Shown: positions 1 to 10,551, counted from the stretch's first letter. The stretch is DNA of 64,000 bases from Actinomycetes bacterium (GCA_021846325.1 JAJZBX010000004.1:62001-126000); one strand, 5' to 3'. Translations and numbers: made by a program. Notes: generated by a model not told the origin, from the sequence alone.

Positions 1-2
1 TG

Positions 3-311
3 CGGCGCGTCTCCTACCTCTACTCGGGCGCCAAGGCCGGCCTCGACCGGCTCTGTGACGGGCTCGCCGACTCACTGGCGGGAACCGGCGTAACCCTCCA
101 GATCGTCCGGCCCGGCTTCGTGCGCTCCAAGATGACCGCCGGCGAGCCGGAGATCCCCTTTAGCACCGGGGTAAACGAAGTCGCCGACAACGTGCTGCGC
201 GGGTTGGCGAGCGAGTCACGGGTCATCTGGAGTCCGCCGATCCTGCGCGTTGTCTTCTTTGTGCTGCGCCACCTGCCCGCCCCGATCTGGCGCCGCGTCG
301 CCAACCGCTGA
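3..311 (+). CDS. C-terminal part of an SDR-family oxidoreductase, DprE2-like (partial, 5' end outside the window)
   Basis: The reading frame is open from the window edge to a TGA at 309-311. It shows the short-chain dehydrogenase active-site pattern Tyr-x-x-x-Lys (YSGAK) about six residues in, followed by the usual VRPGFVRSKM turn. The tail, with SRVIWSPPILRVVFFVLRHL and then PAPIWRRV, resembles decaprenylphospho-D-erythro-pentofuranosid-2-ulose 2-reductase (DprE2), which makes decaprenyl-phospho-arabinose for cell-wall arabinan. The NAD(P)-binding N-terminus is missing, so the assignment rests on the last 102 residues. Another SDR of the same subfamily is possible. Confidence 0.7.
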   Translation, partial: RRVSYLYSGAKAGLDRLCDGLADSLAGTGVTLQIVRPGFVRSKMTAGEPEIPFSTGVNEVADNVLRGLASESRVIWSPPILRVVFFVLRHLPAPIWRRVANR

Positions 312-361
312 AGCGGGCGAACGGCGTTGGCGAACCTTGCTCGGCGCGTACGTTACCGGCG

Positions 362-1192
362 ATGGCCGACCACCGGGGGCCGACGACGGTGACCGGGTCC
401 GAGCGCCCGGGGCCCTTCAGCGTCGACCACCTCGTGGGAGACCTGGGCGCCCTCGGGCTCGAAAACGGCGAGACGGTGCTCGTGCACAGCTCGCTGTCGG
501 CGCTCGGCTACGTCATCGGCGGCGCCCACGCCGTTGTCCTGGCGCTGCTCGAGACACTCGGCCAGGGCACCCTCGTCGTGCCGACGCACTCGAGTGACCT
601 GACCGATCCTGGGGGCTGGACGCATCCGGCGGTGCCCGAGGCGTGGTGGCCAACCATACGCGCCACGATGCCCGCCTTTGACGCGCGGCTCACCCCGACG
701 AGGCACATGGGCGCGATCCCTGACGTCGTGCGCCACGCGCCGGCGGCGTTGCGCAGCGACCACCCGACCTTCTCGTTCTGCGCGGTCGGCCCGCGGGCGC
801 TCGCGATCACGGCGAACCACGCGCTCGCCGACGGCCTCGGCGAACACTCGCCCCTCGCCCGGCTCTACGACCTCGACGGGCGGGTCCTGCTGCTCGGCGT
901 CGGCCACGACCGCAACACCACGCTGCACCTCGCCGAGGGACGATCCGGTCGAGCGCGCCGGGTCAGCGAGGGTGCCCCGGTCAGGCTCGACGGCCAGCGT
1001 GCGTGGGTGACCTTCGAGACGCTCGACTACGACTCGAGTGACTTCCTCGAGGTGGGACGGGCCGCCGGTGAGCGAGGCCTCGAGACCGTGGGGCCGGTCG
1101 GCGCCGCGATCGCCCGCTTGATGTCCGTGCGCGCGCTCGTGGACTTCGCGACGACGTGGATGCAGGCGCACCGGCCCCCTCGGGGCTCGTGA
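362..1192 (+). CDS. AAC(3)-family N-acetyltransferase
   Basis: 276 aa, matching the usual 260-290 aa of the antibiotic N-acetyltransferase AAC(3)/YokD family, which moves acetyl from acetyl-CoA to an amine. Visible family motifs are HSSLSALGYVIGG (residues 42-54), HPTFSF (134-139), GEHSPLARLY (160-169) and GVGHDRNTTLHLAE (179-192); the last two hold the catalytic Asp/His region. ATG at 362 lies 50 bp after the upstream stop, with no strong ribosome-binding site. Many chromosomal members do not act on aminoglycosides, so resistance should not be assumed from the family alone. Confidence 0.85.
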   Translation: MADHRGPTTVTGSERPGPFSVDHLVGDLGALGLENGETVLVHSSLSALGYVIGGAHAVVLALLETLGQGTLVVPTHSSDLTDPGGWTHPAVPEAWWPTIRATMPAFDARLTPTRHMGAIPDVVRHAPAALRSDHPTFSFCAVGPRALAITANHALADGLGEHSPLARLYDLDGRVLLLGVGHDRNTTLHLAEGRSGRARRVSEGAPVRLDGQRAWVTFETLDYDSSDFLEVGRAAGERGLETVGPVGAAIARLMSVRALVDFATTWMQAHRPPRGS

Positions 1193-1207
1193 GACCGCGG
1201 CGCCAAC

Positions 1208-2467
1208 CTAGCCGGCCGGCGCCACCGGGGTCGTGGCAATCGCCGTTGACTTGGGCACCGTGCGCAGGGACATCGTAAAGAAGTCCCGATTCCACCAGGT
1301 GGCGAAGTAGCGCGACGGGGGCCCGTTCATCGAGCTGAGCAGGCTCGTGCCGTTGGCCCCGTTGACGATCGCGTTGGGTGCGCCGGTGTAGGTCGAGTAC
1401 TGCACCCAGTCGGGGTTGATGTCGAGCTGCATGCCGGTGACCGCACCGGCGCGCACCAGCACGTTGGCGAGGTCGGTGATCGAGAGCGCCGGTCCGGCGA
1501 CGTAGACGATGGCGCCGTCCTTGGTCACCCCGATGCCCGAGCGCCAGACGTTGAACGTGCCCCCGAGGGTCGCGCCCCAGAGTGCCGGATTGCTGAGGTC
1601 GTTGACCGGGCGGCCGTGCTGGACGAGCAGGTTCAGGTTCTGGCGTACCGAGGCGACCTGGTTGGTCATGGTAAAGCCCGGCGTTCCCCAGGCGCCGACG
1701 GTCATGATGCCGTCCTTGTAGATCACGACCGAGGCCGCGCCCCGGCGCAGCGGCAGGATCATCGTGCCCTGGGTGTAGTAGCCGCCGTTGGCGTCTTGCA
1801 TGCGGAACCCGGCGTTAAAGGCCGCGACCAGTGACCGGCTGGCCAGCGGCGTGATCGGCGCGCTGTAGATGAAGCGCGTGTTGCCCCCCGGGATAAAGGA
1901 GCCCGAGTAGAGCTGGGCGCGCAGCAGCGTGGGGTCCATCCAGGCGATGCCCACGACGTAGCTGGTGTGGATCGCGTCGGGGCGGATGTAGGCCTCGTAG
2001 ACCGTGGGTATCCCGTTGGCGGTGCGACCGGCCACGTGCCAGACGCCCTCGCCGGGCAGTGGGTGCGCGGCCGGGGTGATCACGCGGGGCGGCTCGGGCA
2101 GGTGGCCGGCCGCGGGAACCTTCACGGCGGTGACCCCGGTACCGAAGGACTTCGCCGGCGGCGCACCACCGATCTTGGCCGGGTTGAGCCGGTAGTACTC
2201 GGTCTCGATCCAGGTCACGATGGGCCCCAGGCCGTGCTGGCGGCCCCACTCGGCGCCGCGCGCCATGTAGCTCACCCCGTAGGTCGGGTTGCGCAGCGCC
2301 ATCGCGAGGGTGCCCCCGAGGTAGGCCACGACCACGAACGTCACGCTCGCCAGCACCGCGATGGCGCGACGGCGCCAGTAGACCCGCTGGGGCAAGCGGT
2401 GGCTGCGCGGCGCGGACGGCGGCCGGTAGACGGGACGGGTGGAGTCCATGGCGTTCCATTCTTTCAC
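1208..2467 (-). CDS. Membrane-anchored phosphodiester-glycosidase-domain protein
   Basis: 419 aa. A basic N-terminus (RVYWRRR) is followed by one membrane helix at about residues 32-55, so the bulk is probably outside the cell. The rest matches the phosphodiester glycosidase domain (NAGPA / exopolysaccharide biosynthesis type): VAAFNAGFRM, GTMILPLRRG, WGATLGGTFNVWRSGIGV and GAVTGMQLDINPDW are recognisable family stretches. Family members remove sugar caps from phosphodiesters or act on cell-surface polysaccharide; the substrate here is unknown. A second ATG, six codons inside (2449), is an equally possible start. It is convergent with the acetyltransferase gene and 15 bp from it. Confidence 0.75.
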   Translation of the reverse strand: MKEWNAMDSTRPVYRPPSAPRSHRLPQRVYWRRRAIAVLASVTFVVVAYLGGTLAMALRNPTYGVSYMARGAEWGRQHGLGPIVTWIETEYYRLNPAKIGGAPPAKSFGTGVTAVKVPAAGHLPEPPRVITPAAHPLPGEGVWHVAGRTANGIPTVYEAYIRPDAIHTSYVVGIAWMDPTLLRAQLYSGSFIPGGNTRFIYSAPITPLASRSLVAAFNAGFRMQDANGGYYTQGTMILPLRRGAASVVIYKDGIMTVGAWGTPGFTMTNQVASVRQNLNLLVQHGRPVNDLSNPALWGATLGGTFNVWRSGIGVTKDGAIVYVAGPALSITDLANVLVRAGAVTGMQLDINPDWVQYSTYTGAPNAIVNGANGTSLLSSMNGPPSRYFATWWNRDFFTMSLRTVPKSTAIATTPVAPAG

Positions 2468-2527
2468 GTGGTCGTCGGACCTCTCACCCAGCCACCAGGG
2501 TTTCTTAGGGACGTTTTAGGTACCACG

Positions 2528-4786
2528 TCACGCCCGGCGCAGCGGCGTCATCGCGAGCACCAGCTGCTTGGTGCCGTGCTCGTCGAAGTTGACCGTCGCG
2601 CGCGCCCGGCTGGCCTCGCCCTCCACGCGCACGACGGTGCCGGGGCCGTAGCGATCGTGCACGACCCGCTCCCCGACGCCAAGGGCGAGCGTCTCGGCGC
2701 CCGTTGAGCGCACCGGCGGCGCCGCGCGCGCGCCAAAGGCGGGTCCCGAGGCGAACTCGCTCGCGCGCCCGAGGAACCCGTCGTCGAACTCTGCCACGCG
2801 ACGTCGCGGGGCCACGTGGGACACCTCACGCACCAGTTGCGCGGGGATCTCGGCGAGGAACCGGCTCGGCAGCGCCTCGGCGCGCTGGCCCCACTGGGTG
2901 CGACTCCAGGCGTGGGTGAGCACCAGGTGGGACTTGGCCCGCGTGATTCCGACGTAGCAGAGCCGACGCTCTTCTTCGAGCTCGTCCTCGTCGGCCAGGG
3001 CGCGCCGGTGGGGAAAGATCGTCTCCTCGAGCCCGGTGATCGCCACGACCGGGAACTCGAGCCCCTTGGCGACGTGCAGGGTCATCAGCGACACGGCCCC
3101 GGCACCGCGGTCGAGCTGGTCCGAGTCTGCCACGAGCGCGACGCGCTCGACGAAGTCGAGCACCGTCTCGTACTGGGCCGCGGCCGAGGCGAGCTCGCCG
3201 AGGTTCTCCAGACGTGAGGCGGCCTCCTCGGGTGGTCCCTCGCGCAGCGCGTCGCCGAGGCCGGTCTCGGCGACGATCGCGTCGATCAGCTCGCGCGGGC
3301 TCACCTCGCTCGCGCGCGAGCGAAGCGCGTCCAGGGCACGAGCGAAACGGGCCGCGCCCGCCAGGGCCCGCCCGCTCAGCCCGGCGCGCGCCGCGTACCA
3401 GGGCGCCTCGGCGAACGAGATCCCGAGTTCGCCGGCCAGCGCGCCGAGCTTGGCCTGGGCGACCGCGCCCAGGCCGCGCTTAGGCTCGTTGATCACCCGA
3501 CGGGCCGACGCCTCGTCGCGCGGGTTCACCACCAGGCGCGCGTAGGCCAGGGCCGTCTTGACCTCGTGGCGGTTGTAGAAGGGCAGGCCGGCGATCACCC
3601 GGTAGGGCAGCGCGGCGTGGAGGAACTCTTCTTCGAGCACGCGGCTCTGGGCGTTGGTGCGGTAGAAGACGGCCATATCCTGCCAGTCCAGGCCGTGCTC
3701 GGCGCGCAGGCGACGCAATTCGCTCGCGAGGTAGCGGGCCTCGTCGTACTCGTCACCGGCGCGATACAGGCTGATCTTGGCGCCCTGGTCACCCTCGGTG
3801 AACAGGTGCTTGGCGCGTCGGCCGGGATTCTTGGCGATCACCGCGTTGGCCGCGTCCAAGATGGTCTGGGTCGAGCGGAAGTTCTGCTCGAGCACGATCA
3901 CGTCGGCGTCGGGGAAGCGCTCCTCGAAGAGCAAGATGTTGCGCACGTCGGCCGCGCGGAACCGGTAGATGGACTGATCGGCGTCGCCGACGACGCACAG
4001 GTTGCGGTGGCGCTCACTCAGGGTCGCCACCAGCTCGTTCTGGACGCCGTTGGTGTCTTGGAACTCGTCGACCAACAGGTGCGTGAAGCGCTCCTGGTAG
4101 TTCTCGCGCACCGCGTCGTCGCGCCGCAGCAACTCGACGGCGTTGACCAGTAGGTCATCGAAGTCCATCGCGTTGGCCACGCGCAGGCGCTGCTCGTACT
4201 GGGCGTAGACGTCGGCGACGCGACGGTGGAAGGGGTCCTCGCCGTAGCGATCGCGGTAGTGCGCGGCGCGCACCGACTCGTTCTTCGCGCCCGAGATCGC
4301 GGCGGCTACGCTACGCGGCGTCAACCGCTTGGGGTCAAGGTTCAGCTCCTTCATGATCAGCTCGACCGCCGAGCGCGAGTCACCGGCGTCGTAGATCGAA
4401 AAGCCGCGCTCGTAGCCGAGCACGTCGGCGTGGGCGCGCAGCATGCGCAGGCAGGCCGAGTGGAACGTCGAGACCCACATGCGCGAGGCCTCCTCGCCCA
4501 CCAGCTCGACGACCCGCCGTCGCATCTCGTCGGCGGCCTTGTTGGTGAAGGTGATCGCCATGACCTGCCACGCGCGCGCGTCCCCGGTGGCGAGCAGGTG
4601 CGCGATGCGCCGCGTCAGCACCCGTGTCTTGCCCGACCCGGCGCCCGCGACCACGAGCAGCGGCCCCCCGCGCTGGGTGACGGCCGCGCGCTGGGGAGCG
4701 GTGAGGTCCTTAAGCAGTGCGGCGGGGTCGAGCCGGGGCCGCTCGGCGAAGAGCGACTCGTCCGAGAAGGTCCTCGTCACTCCCAC
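2528..4786 (-). CDS. pcrA: UvrD/PcrA-family ATP-dependent DNA helicase
   Basis: 752 aa superfamily-1A 3'-5' helicase for repair and replication. In order: Q-motif region TAPQRAAV, Walker [12 protein letters not shown] (about 46-56), motif Ia [11 protein letters not shown], Walker [11 protein letters not shown], motif [18 protein letters not shown], motif [10 protein letters not shown], motif [17 protein letters not shown] and motif [12 protein letters not shown]. The C-terminus ([14 protein letters not shown]) is the tudor-like PcrA tail that contacts RNA polymerase. The start is GTG at 4786, or GTG two codons later (4780), which forms a GTGA overlap with the guaA stop; either way it is translationally coupled to guaA. 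Confidence 0.95.
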   Translation of the reverse strand: MGVTRTFSDESLFAERPRLDPAALLKDLTAPQRAAVTQRGGPLLVVAGAGSGKTRVLTRRIAHLLATGDARAWQVMAITFTNKAADEMRRRVVELVGEEASRMWVSTFHSACLRMLRAHADVLGYERGFSIYDAGDSRSAVELIMKELNLDPKRLTPRSVAAAISGAKNESVRAAHYRDRYGEDPFHRRVADVYAQYEQRLRVANAMDFDDLLVNAVELLRRDDAVRENYQERFTHLLVDEFQDTNGVQNELVATLSERHRNLCVVGDADQSIYRFRAADVRNILLFEERFPDADVIVLEQNFRSTQTILDAANAVIAKNPGRRAKHLFTEGDQGAKISLYRAGDEYDEARYLASELRRLRAEHGLDWQDMAVFYRTNAQSRVLEEEFLHAALPYRVIAGLPFYNRHEVKTALAYARLVVNPRDEASARRVINEPKRGLGAVAQAKLGALAGELGISFAEAPWYAARAGLSGRALAGAARFARALDALRSRASEVSPRELIDAIVAETGLGDALREGPPEEAASRLENLGELASAAAQYETVLDFVERVALVADSDQLDRGAGAVSLMTLHVAKGLEFPVVAITGLEETIFPHRRALADEDELEEERRLCYVGITRAKSHLVLTHAWSRTQWGQRAEALPSRFLAEIPAQLVREVSHVAPRRRVAEFDDGFLGRASEFASGPAFGARAAPPVRSTGAETLALGVGERVVHDRYGPGTVVRVEGEASRARATVNFDEHGTKQLVLAMTPLRRA

Positions 4787-6312
4787 TCGATCGTGCCCGG
4801 CGGCTTGCTCGTCACGTCCAGGGCCACGCGGTTGACCCCGTCGACCTCGCGAATCAGTCGGTTGGCGATTCGCTCGACGAGGTCGTAGGGCAGCCGGGCC
4901 CAGTCGGCGGTCATCGCGTCGTCACTGGTGACCGCGCGGATCACGATCGGGTAGGCGTAGGTGCGCCCGTCACCCGCGACCCCGACCGTTCGCACCGCGG
5001 GCAGCACCGCGAAGCTCTGCCACAGCTCGCGGTAGAGGCCGGCCCGGCGGATCTCGTCGACCACGACAGCGTCGGCGCGGCGCAGGATCTCGGCGCGCTC
5101 GCGGGTCACCTCGCCGACGATGCGCACGCCGAGGCCCGGGCCGGGAAAGGGCTGGCGCCACACGATCGCCTCGGGCAGGCCCAACTCCTCGCCGACGCGG
5201 CGCACCTCGTCCTTAAAGAGCGTGCGCAACGGCTCGACCAGCTCGAAGGCGAGGTCCTCGGGCAGTCCCCCGACGTTGTGATGGCTCTTGATCGTGGCGG
5301 CGTGGCCCGATCCCGACTCGATGACGTCGGGGTAGAGCGTGCCCTGGACCAAGAAGCGTGGTCCGTCGCCCCCCGCGCCGAGGTCGCGCGCCACCGACTC
5401 GAACTCGCGGATGAAGAGCTCGCCGATGATCTTGCGCTTCGCCTCGGGGTCCACGACCCCCGCGAGGGCCTCGAAGAAGCGGTCCTGGGCCTTGACGTGG
5501 ACGAAGTCGACGCCGAACTGCTCGGTGAAGGTCGTCTCGATCTGCTCGCCCTCGCCGAGGCGCATCAGGCCGGTGTCAACGAAGACGCAGGTGAGCTGTT
5601 CGCCCACGGCGCGCACGACGAGCGCGGCGGCGACCGCCGAGTCGACCCCGCCCGACAGCGCGCAGAGCACCTTGGCGTCGCCCACGCGCGCGCGGATCGC
5701 GGCGACCTGCTCCTCGATGATCGACGCGTTCGTCCAGGTCGGCGCGATGGCGGCCGCGTCGTGCAGGAAGCGCTCGAGCAGCGCCTGGCCGCCTTCGCTG
5801 TGGGCGACCTCGGGGTGGAACTGCACGGCGTAGCGACGACGCGCGTCGTCCTCCATGGCGGCGACCGGCGCCCCCGGTGAGGATGCGGTGATCGTGAAGC
5901 CCTCGGGCGCCACGGTGATCGCGTCGCCGTGGCTCATCCAGCAGGTCGTCTCGTCGAGCCACCCGTCGAGCAGCCGCGAGGGTCCCCGCCGCGTGACGAG
6001 CGTGCGGCCGTACTCACCGGCCCCGGTGCGCGCCACCTCGCCGCCGAGCTGGCGGGCCATCAGCTGGGCGCCGTAGCAGATGCCGAGCATCGGCAGGGCG
6101 AGCTCGTAGATCGCGGGATCGAGGCTCGGCGCCGGCGAGTCGTAGACCGACTTTGGTCCGCCCGAGAGAATGATCGCCGACGGTGCCTTGGCCGCCACCT
6201 CGGCCGCGGTGATCGTCGCCGGCACGATCTCGGAGAAGACGTGCGCCTCGCGAACCCGGCGCGCGATTAGCTGGGCGTACTGGGCACCGAAGTCGACGAC
6301 GAGGACACTCAA
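4777..6312 (-). CDS. guaA: GMP synthase (glutamine-hydrolysing)
   Basis: 511 aa. Converts XMP to GMP using glutamine and ATP. The N-terminal class-I amidotransferase has the Cys nucleophile in LGICYGAQL (Cys79) with His166 and Glu168 in QFHPE. The ATP-pyrophosphatase P-loop is [10 protein letters not shown] (about 218-227), and the dimerisation domain ends in [11 protein letters not shown] as in typical GuaA. The start is TTG at 6312: it gives the canonical [16 protein letters not shown]-terminus and overlaps the guaB3 stop as TTGA. Upstream in-frame codons would only add an unrelated arginine-rich stretch. Confidence 0.96.
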   Translation of the reverse strand: MSVLVVDFGAQYAQLIARRVREAHVFSEIVPATITAAEVAAKAPSAIILSGGPKSVYDSPAPSLDPAIYELALPMLGICYGAQLMARQLGGEVARTGAGEYGRTLVTRRGPSRLLDGWLDETTCWMSHGDAITVAPEGFTITASSPGAPVAAMEDDARRRYAVQFHPEVAHSEGGQALLERFLHDAAAIAPTWTNASIIEEQVAAIRARVGDAKVLCALSGGVDSAVAAALVVRAVGEQLTCVFVDTGLMRLGEGEQIETTFTEQFGVDFVHVKAQDRFFEALAGVVDPEAKRKIIGELFIREFESVARDLGAGGDGPRFLVQGTLYPDVIESGSGHAATIKSHHNVGGLPEDLAFELVEPLRTLFKDEVRRVGEELGLPEAIVWRQPFPGPGLGVRIVGEVTRERAEILRRADAVVVDEIRRAGLYRELWQSFAVLPAVRTVGVAGDGRTYAYPIVIRAVTSDDAMTADWARLPYDLVERIANRLIREVDGVNRVALDVTSKPPGTIEWE

Positions 6313-7472
6313 TGGCCCATGCCCACACCCTGGGCGCGCTGGAGCGACTTGCCCTCGGTCTGCAGGGACGGTGCGAGCATCACCTCGGCCTTCTGGAACT
6401 CCTTGAGGGTCTCGTAGCCGCACGTCGCCATGGAGGTGCGCAACGCCCCGAAGAGGTTCAGGCGCCCGTCGTTCTCGTGGGCCGGCCCGAGCAGGATCTC
6501 GGCCAGGGTGCCGCGCACCTGGGTGCGCACCCGGGTGCCGCGCGGCAGCGTCGGGTGGAAGGTCGCCATCCCCCAGTGGAAGCCGCGCGCCGGCGCCTCG
6601 ACGGCGCTCGAGAGCGGCGAGCCGATCATCACGGCGTCGGCGCCGCAGGCGATCGCCTTGGCGATGTCGCCACCCTTGCTCATCCCGCCGTCGGCGATCA
6701 CGTGCACGTAGACGCCCGTCTCGTCGAGGTGGCGCATCCGCGCACCGGCGACGTCGGCGATCGCGGTCGCCTGGGGCACCCCGATACCGAGCACCGCGCG
6801 CGAGGTGCAGGCGTTGCCGGGACCGACCCCGACCAAGACGCCGGCCGCGCCGGTGCGCATGAGGTGCAGGGCGGCCTGGTAGCTCGCGCAGCCCCCCACG
6901 ATGACCGGGATCTCGAACTCGCGGATGAACTTCTTCAGGTTCAGCGGCTCGGCGGTGCGCGACACGTGCTCGGCCGAGACCACCGTCCCCTGGATCACCA
7001 GGATGTCCAGGCCCGACCGCATGATGGTCGCGGCCATCCAGTCGGTGCGCTGGGGCGTGACCGAGGCGGCGGTGACGATGCCGGCTTCTTTCAACTGGCC
7101 GATGCGCTCGGCGACCAGCTCGAGCTTGATCGGCTCGAGGTACATCTGCTGCATGCGCGCCGTCGCCTTGTCGTCGTCGAGCTCGCGGATCTCGTCGAAG
7201 AGCGGCATCGGATCCTCGTAGCGGGTCCAGAGCCCTTCGAGGTTGAGCACGCCGAGCCCGCCGAGGCGACCGATCGCGATGGCGGTATCGGGCGAGACGG
7301 CGCCGTCCATCGCCGAGCCGAGCATGGGCAACTCGAACTTGTAGGCGTCGATCTGCCAGGAGATGTCGACGTCCTCGGGGTCTCGCGTGCGGCGCGAGGG
7401 AACGATGGCGATGTCGTCGAATCCGTACGCCTGACGGGCCGACTTATAGATGCCTATCTCCACTTCCGCCAT
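6309..7472 (-). CDS. guaB3: GuaB3-family IMP-dehydrogenase-related protein (no CBS domains)
   Basis: 387 aa TIM-barrel protein related to IMP dehydrogenase and GMP reductase. The catalytic-loop Cys is present ([11 protein letters not shown], Cys222), as are the phosphate-binding stretch [16 protein letters not shown] and the flap region. The paired CBS domains of the true IMP dehydrogenase are absent and there is no room for them. This is the actinobacterial GuaB3 type; cyanobacterial GuaB3 has been reported to act as a GMP reductase. ATG at 7472 is chosen because GGAGG lies 5 bp upstream; an ATG at 7484 is in frame. It heads the guaB3-guaA-pcrA run. A canonical guaB is not in the window. Confidence 0.9.
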   Translation of the reverse strand: MAEVEIGIYKSARQAYGFDDIAIVPSRRTRDPEDVDISWQIDAYKFELPMLGSAMDGAVSPDTAIAIGRLGGLGVLNLEGLWTRYEDPMPLFDEIRELDDDKATARMQQMYLEPIKLELVAERIGQLKEAGIVTAASVTPQRTDWMAATIMRSGLDILVIQGTVVSAEHVSRTAEPLNLKKFIREFEIPVIVGGCASYQAALHLMRTGAAGVLVGVGPGNACTSRAVLGIGVPQATAIADVAGARMRHLDETGVYVHVIADGGMSKGGDIAKAIACGADAVMIGSPLSSAVEAPARGFHWGMATFHPTLPRGTRVRTQVRGTLAEILLGPAHENDGRLNLFGALRTSMATCGYETLKEFQKAEVMLAPSLQTEGKSLQRAQGVGMGH

Positions 7473-7522
7473 GGTGTCCTCCATTGCCCAACCCCGCCGA
7501 GGGGGCTGGCGATGGTCCCAAT

Positions 7523-8296
7523 CTACTGGAGCGAACCGCGCGCGACGCCCGAACCCGCGTCGGCGCCGGTCGCGATGGTGAGCAGCTCGACGAGCACCCG
7601 AGCCGTGGCCCCCCAGATGAGATCGCCGGGCACGGCGAAGAAGTAGATTGGCGAGAACTCACCGGGCCCGGCGAGGGACGACGCGCGGCGCCAGCGCTCC
7701 TCGAGAAAGACCCGGTCATCGAGCAGGTCGCGCAGCGCCACCGTGAAGACGCGGTCGACCTCGCCGGTTCGCGCGCGCAGGGCTGGCGCGCCGCGCACCG
7801 TGGCGACGACCGGCCAGATGGCCGAGTCCGAGGCGACCGTCGCGATGGGGCTCAGCCACGCGACCGGGGTCACGTCGCCGGGGTCGAGGCCCACCTCCTC
7901 GTGCGCCTCGCGTAGCGCCGTGGCGACGGGGTCTTCGTCGCCGTCGCGTCGCCCCCCGGGCAGGGCGATCTCGCCGCCGTGGTGGCGAAGGCTCAGCGAG
8001 CGGCGCGTCAAGATGACGTGCGCCTCGCCGGCCACGTCGAGCAGCGCCACCAGCACGGCCGAGGGGCGCCACCCGTCGCCGGCGAGCTCGGGCTCGGCCA
8101 GCGCCGGGGCCGGGGCGTCCTCGACGCGCCGGCCGCTCGCGCCAAGTCGCGCCACGACGGTCGCCACGGGGAGCGAGCGCCGCGCGTCGTCGGCGACGTA
8201 CGCCCAGGGCGCCGGCCCACCGGGAACGATTTCGTCGGGCTCGGGCACGACCTGGGGATAGTCGTGGGCGCCAAAGCGCGGCCCGCGCGAACTCAT
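7523..8296 (-). CDS. Nudix hydrolase, CoA-pyrophosphatase-like
   Basis: 257 aa from ATG 8296 (a TTG five codons upstream, 8311, is in frame). The Nudix box GX5EX7REUXEEXGU is intact at about residues 115-137 (GGRRDGDEDPVATALREAHE then EVGL). It is preceded by LTRRSLSLRHHGGEIALPGG, the LLTxRS/LRxHxGEIAFPGG signature of NudL/CoA pyrophosphatases, which cleave CoA to phosphopantetheine and 3',5'-ADP. The first 75 residues are a less conserved extension. It lies 50 bp upstream of guaB3 on the same strand and may be cotranscribed with it. Confidence 0.85.
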   Translation of the reverse strand: MSSRGPRFGAHDYPQVVPEPDEIVPGGPAPWAYVADDARRSLPVATVVARLGASGRRVEDAPAPALAEPELAGDGWRPSAVLVALLDVAGEAHVILTRRSLSLRHHGGEIALPGGRRDGDEDPVATALREAHEEVGLDPGDVTPVAWLSPIATVASDSAIWPVVATVRGAPALRARTGEVDRVFTVALRDLLDDRVFLEERWRRASSLAGPGEFSPIYFFAVPGDLIWGATARVLVELLTIATGADAGSGVARGSLQ

Positions 8297-8334
8297 CGCC
8301 CCACCCGCCAATCGGGAACCCTCTGTATTGCTTG

Positions 8335-8340
8335 TATAAT
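8335..8340 (+). promoter_or_regulatory. -10 promoter element (TATAAT) of the MMPL gene
   Basis: A perfect TATAAT stands out in GC-rich DNA 34 bp upstream of the MMPL start codon, with a GAGGAG ribosome-binding site at 8364-8369 between them. No good -35 hexamer is seen 17 bp upstream; GGGAACC at 8314-8320 is the closest feature. Confidence 0.55.
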
Positions 8341-8373
8341 CACCATTCCCCCGTAATCGAGACGAGGAGAGTC

Positions 8374-10551
8374 ATGAAGTCCCTCGCGCGCCTCGCCGTG
8401 CGTCGTCGGTGGTACGTCCTCAGCGTATGGGTGATCGTCATCGTGGCCATCAACGTGCTCGCCCACAGCGCCGGCTCCGCCTACGCCAACGCCTTCAGCC
8501 TGCCCGGTACCAACTCGACCCACGCGGTCGAACTACTCGCCAAGATCCCCACCAAAGCCGGTGACGTCGACCAGATCGTCCTCCAAGCCCGCACGGGCAC
8601 CCTCGACGCCGAGCGCGCGACGATCGACGCCATGCTCGCCAAGGTCGCCCGGCTGCCCGACGTCGCGAGCGTCGTCTCGCCGTTCTGCGGGTCCTCGACG
8701 ACGTGCCGCGGCGCCCCGCAGATCAACCACGCCCGAACCATCGCCTACGCCGTCGTGAACTTCTCCGAACAGGCCTTTCGCCTCCCCCTGCCGGCCATCC
8801 GCGCCGTCGAGACCGTTGGCTCGACGATTCGCTCGAGCACGCTCAACGTCCAGTTTGGGGGCAACGCCTTTGGCCAGCTCGACGCCCCGGCCGGTAGCCC
8901 GGGCGAGTTCGTCGGTCTGCTCGTCGCGGCGCTCATCTTGCTGCTCGCCTTCGGCTCGTTCCTCGCGATGCTCCTGCCCCTGGGCGTCGCGCTCTTCGCG
9001 ATCGGCGTCGCCTCGGCCGCGACGACGCTGCTCAGCCACGTGATCAACATCGCCAACTTCGCGCCGATCCTCGGCTCACTGATCGGCCTGGGCGTCGGGA
9101 TCGATTACGCCCTGTTCATCGTGACGCGGTCGCGCCAGGGCCTCAAGCGCGGACTCAACGTCGAAGACGCCATCGTCGCCGCGATCAACACGTCGGGGCG
9201 CGCCGTCCTCTTCGCCGGCTCCACGGTCGTGATCGCGCTCGCCGGCATGCTGGTGCTGCGCCTGTCGTTTCTTAACGGCGTCGCGATCTCGGCCTCGGTG
9301 ACCGTGGCAATCACGATGCTCGCGTCGCTGACTCTCTTGCCCTCGCTGCTCGGCTTCCAAAAGACCCGGGTCCTCAGTCGTCGCGAGCGCCGCGCGCTGG
9401 CTGAGCACGGACCCGAGCCCGTGGTCGTCGCCGGACCCTGGCAGCGCTGGGCCCACTTCGTCTCTCGCCACCCCAAGGTCCTCTCGCTGGGCGCCATCGC
9501 GTTGATCGTGCTCGCGGCCGTCCCCTACTTCTCGTTGCACCTCGGCAGTTCGGACCAGGGATCGAACCCGCCATCGTCGACCACGCGCCAGGCCTACGAC
9601 CTGCTCGCCGCGGGCTTCGGGCCCGGCTTCAACGGTCCGCTGGAGGTGGTCGGCGCCATCACCAAGCCGGCCGACGTGGCAACCATGACGTCCCTCGACT
9701 CAAGCCTGCGCACCCGCCCCGACGTCGCCGCCGTGGCGCCACTCGTGGTCGCCGACCACGGGACCGTCGGGATCATCACCGTCGTGCCGAAGTCGAGCCC
9801 CCAGGCCACCCAGACGAACACACTGATCAACCGGCTGCGCGACGTCTACATTCCGCGGGCCACGGCCGCGAGCCACACCGCCATCTACGTCGGCGGCCTG
9901 ACCGCCATCTTCGCGGACTTCGCGACGGTGCTCGGCAGCAAGATCCCACTCTTCATCGGGGTCATCGTCCTGCTCGGTTGTCTGCTCTTGATGGTGGCCT
10001 TTCGCAGCGTGCTGGTGCCGCTGGTCGCGGCGGTGATGAACCTGCTCGCCGCGGGGGCCTCCTTCGGGCTGGTGGTCGCGGTCTTCCAGTGGGGCTGGGG
10101 CAGCGCACTGCTCGGCGCGGGCAGCGGACCCATCGAGTCGTTCCTACCGATCATCATGATCGCCATCCTCTTCGGCCTGTCGATGGACTACCAGGTCTTT
10201 CTCGTCTCGCGCATGCACGAAGAGTGGCTGAACACCGGCGACAACGAGGAGGCCATCATCCGCGGTCAGGCCAACACCGGGCGCGTGATCACCGCGGCCG
10301 CCCTTATCATGATCTCGGTCTTTCTCTCCTTCGCCTTCGGCGGGCAGCGGATCATCGCCGAGTTCGGCGTGGGTCTCGGCGGCGCGGTCTTGATGGACGC
10401 CTTCATCCTTCGCACCGTGCTCGTGCCGAGCCTCATGCACTTCATCGGACGCGCCAACTGGTGGATGCCGCGCTGGCTCGATCGCGTCGTGCCCCACGTG
10501 GCGGTCGAGGCGACCGAGGACGAGTTCGCGCTGGACCCCTCAGTCAGCTAG
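8374..10551 (+). CDS. MMPL/RND-family transporter
   Basis: 725 aa. Twelve-helix proton-driven transporter of the MmpL family, which in Actinobacteria exports lipids or other hydrophobic compounds. It starts with a basic stretch and a membrane helix (about 12-30). An extracytoplasmic domain (about 40-180) precedes a helix bundle containing GLGVGIDYALFIVTRSRQ, and a second such domain (about 390-520) precedes a second bundle containing ILFGLSMDYQVFLVSRMHEE. These two GxxxDY segments carry the proton-relay acids of the family. ATG 8374 is preceded by GAGGAGAGTC. The stop overlaps the convergent TetR gene by 12 bp. Confidence 0.92.
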   Translation: MKSLARLAVRRRWYVLSVWVIVIVAINVLAHSAGSAYANAFSLPGTNSTHAVELLAKIPTKAGDVDQIVLQARTGTLDAERATIDAMLAKVARLPDVASVVSPFCGSSTTCRGAPQINHARTIAYAVVNFSEQAFRLPLPAIRAVETVGSTIRSSTLNVQFGGNAFGQLDAPAGSPGEFVGLLVAALILLLAFGSFLAMLLPLGVALFAIGVASAATTLLSHVINIANFAPILGSLIGLGVGIDYALFIVTRSRQGLKRGLNVEDAIVAAINTSGRAVLFAGSTVVIALAGMLVLRLSFLNGVAISASVTVAITMLASLTLLPSLLGFQKTRVLSRRERRALAEHGPEPVVVAGPWQRWAHFVSRHPKVLSLGAIALIVLAAVPYFSLHLGSSDQGSNPPSSTTRQAYDLLAAGFGPGFNGPLEVVGAITKPADVATMTSLDSSLRTRPDVAAVAPLVVADHGTVGIITVVPKSSPQATQTNTLINRLRDVYIPRATAASHTAIYVGGLTAIFADFATVLGSKIPLFIGVIVLLGCLLLMVAFRSVLVPLVAAVMNLLAAGASFGLVVAVFQWGWGSALLGAGSGPIESFLPIIMIAILFGLSMDYQVFLVSRMHEEWLNTGDNEEAIIRGQANTGRVITAAALIMISVFLSFAFGGQRIIAEFGVGLGGAVLMDAFILRTVLVPSLMHFIGRANWWMPRWLDRVVPHVAVEATEDEFALDPSVS

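Noticed and set aside
362..1192. Calling the AAC(3)-family gene an aminoglycoside-resistance gene
   Set aside because: Chromosomal housekeeping context and many family members without drug activity; sequence alone does not support resistance.
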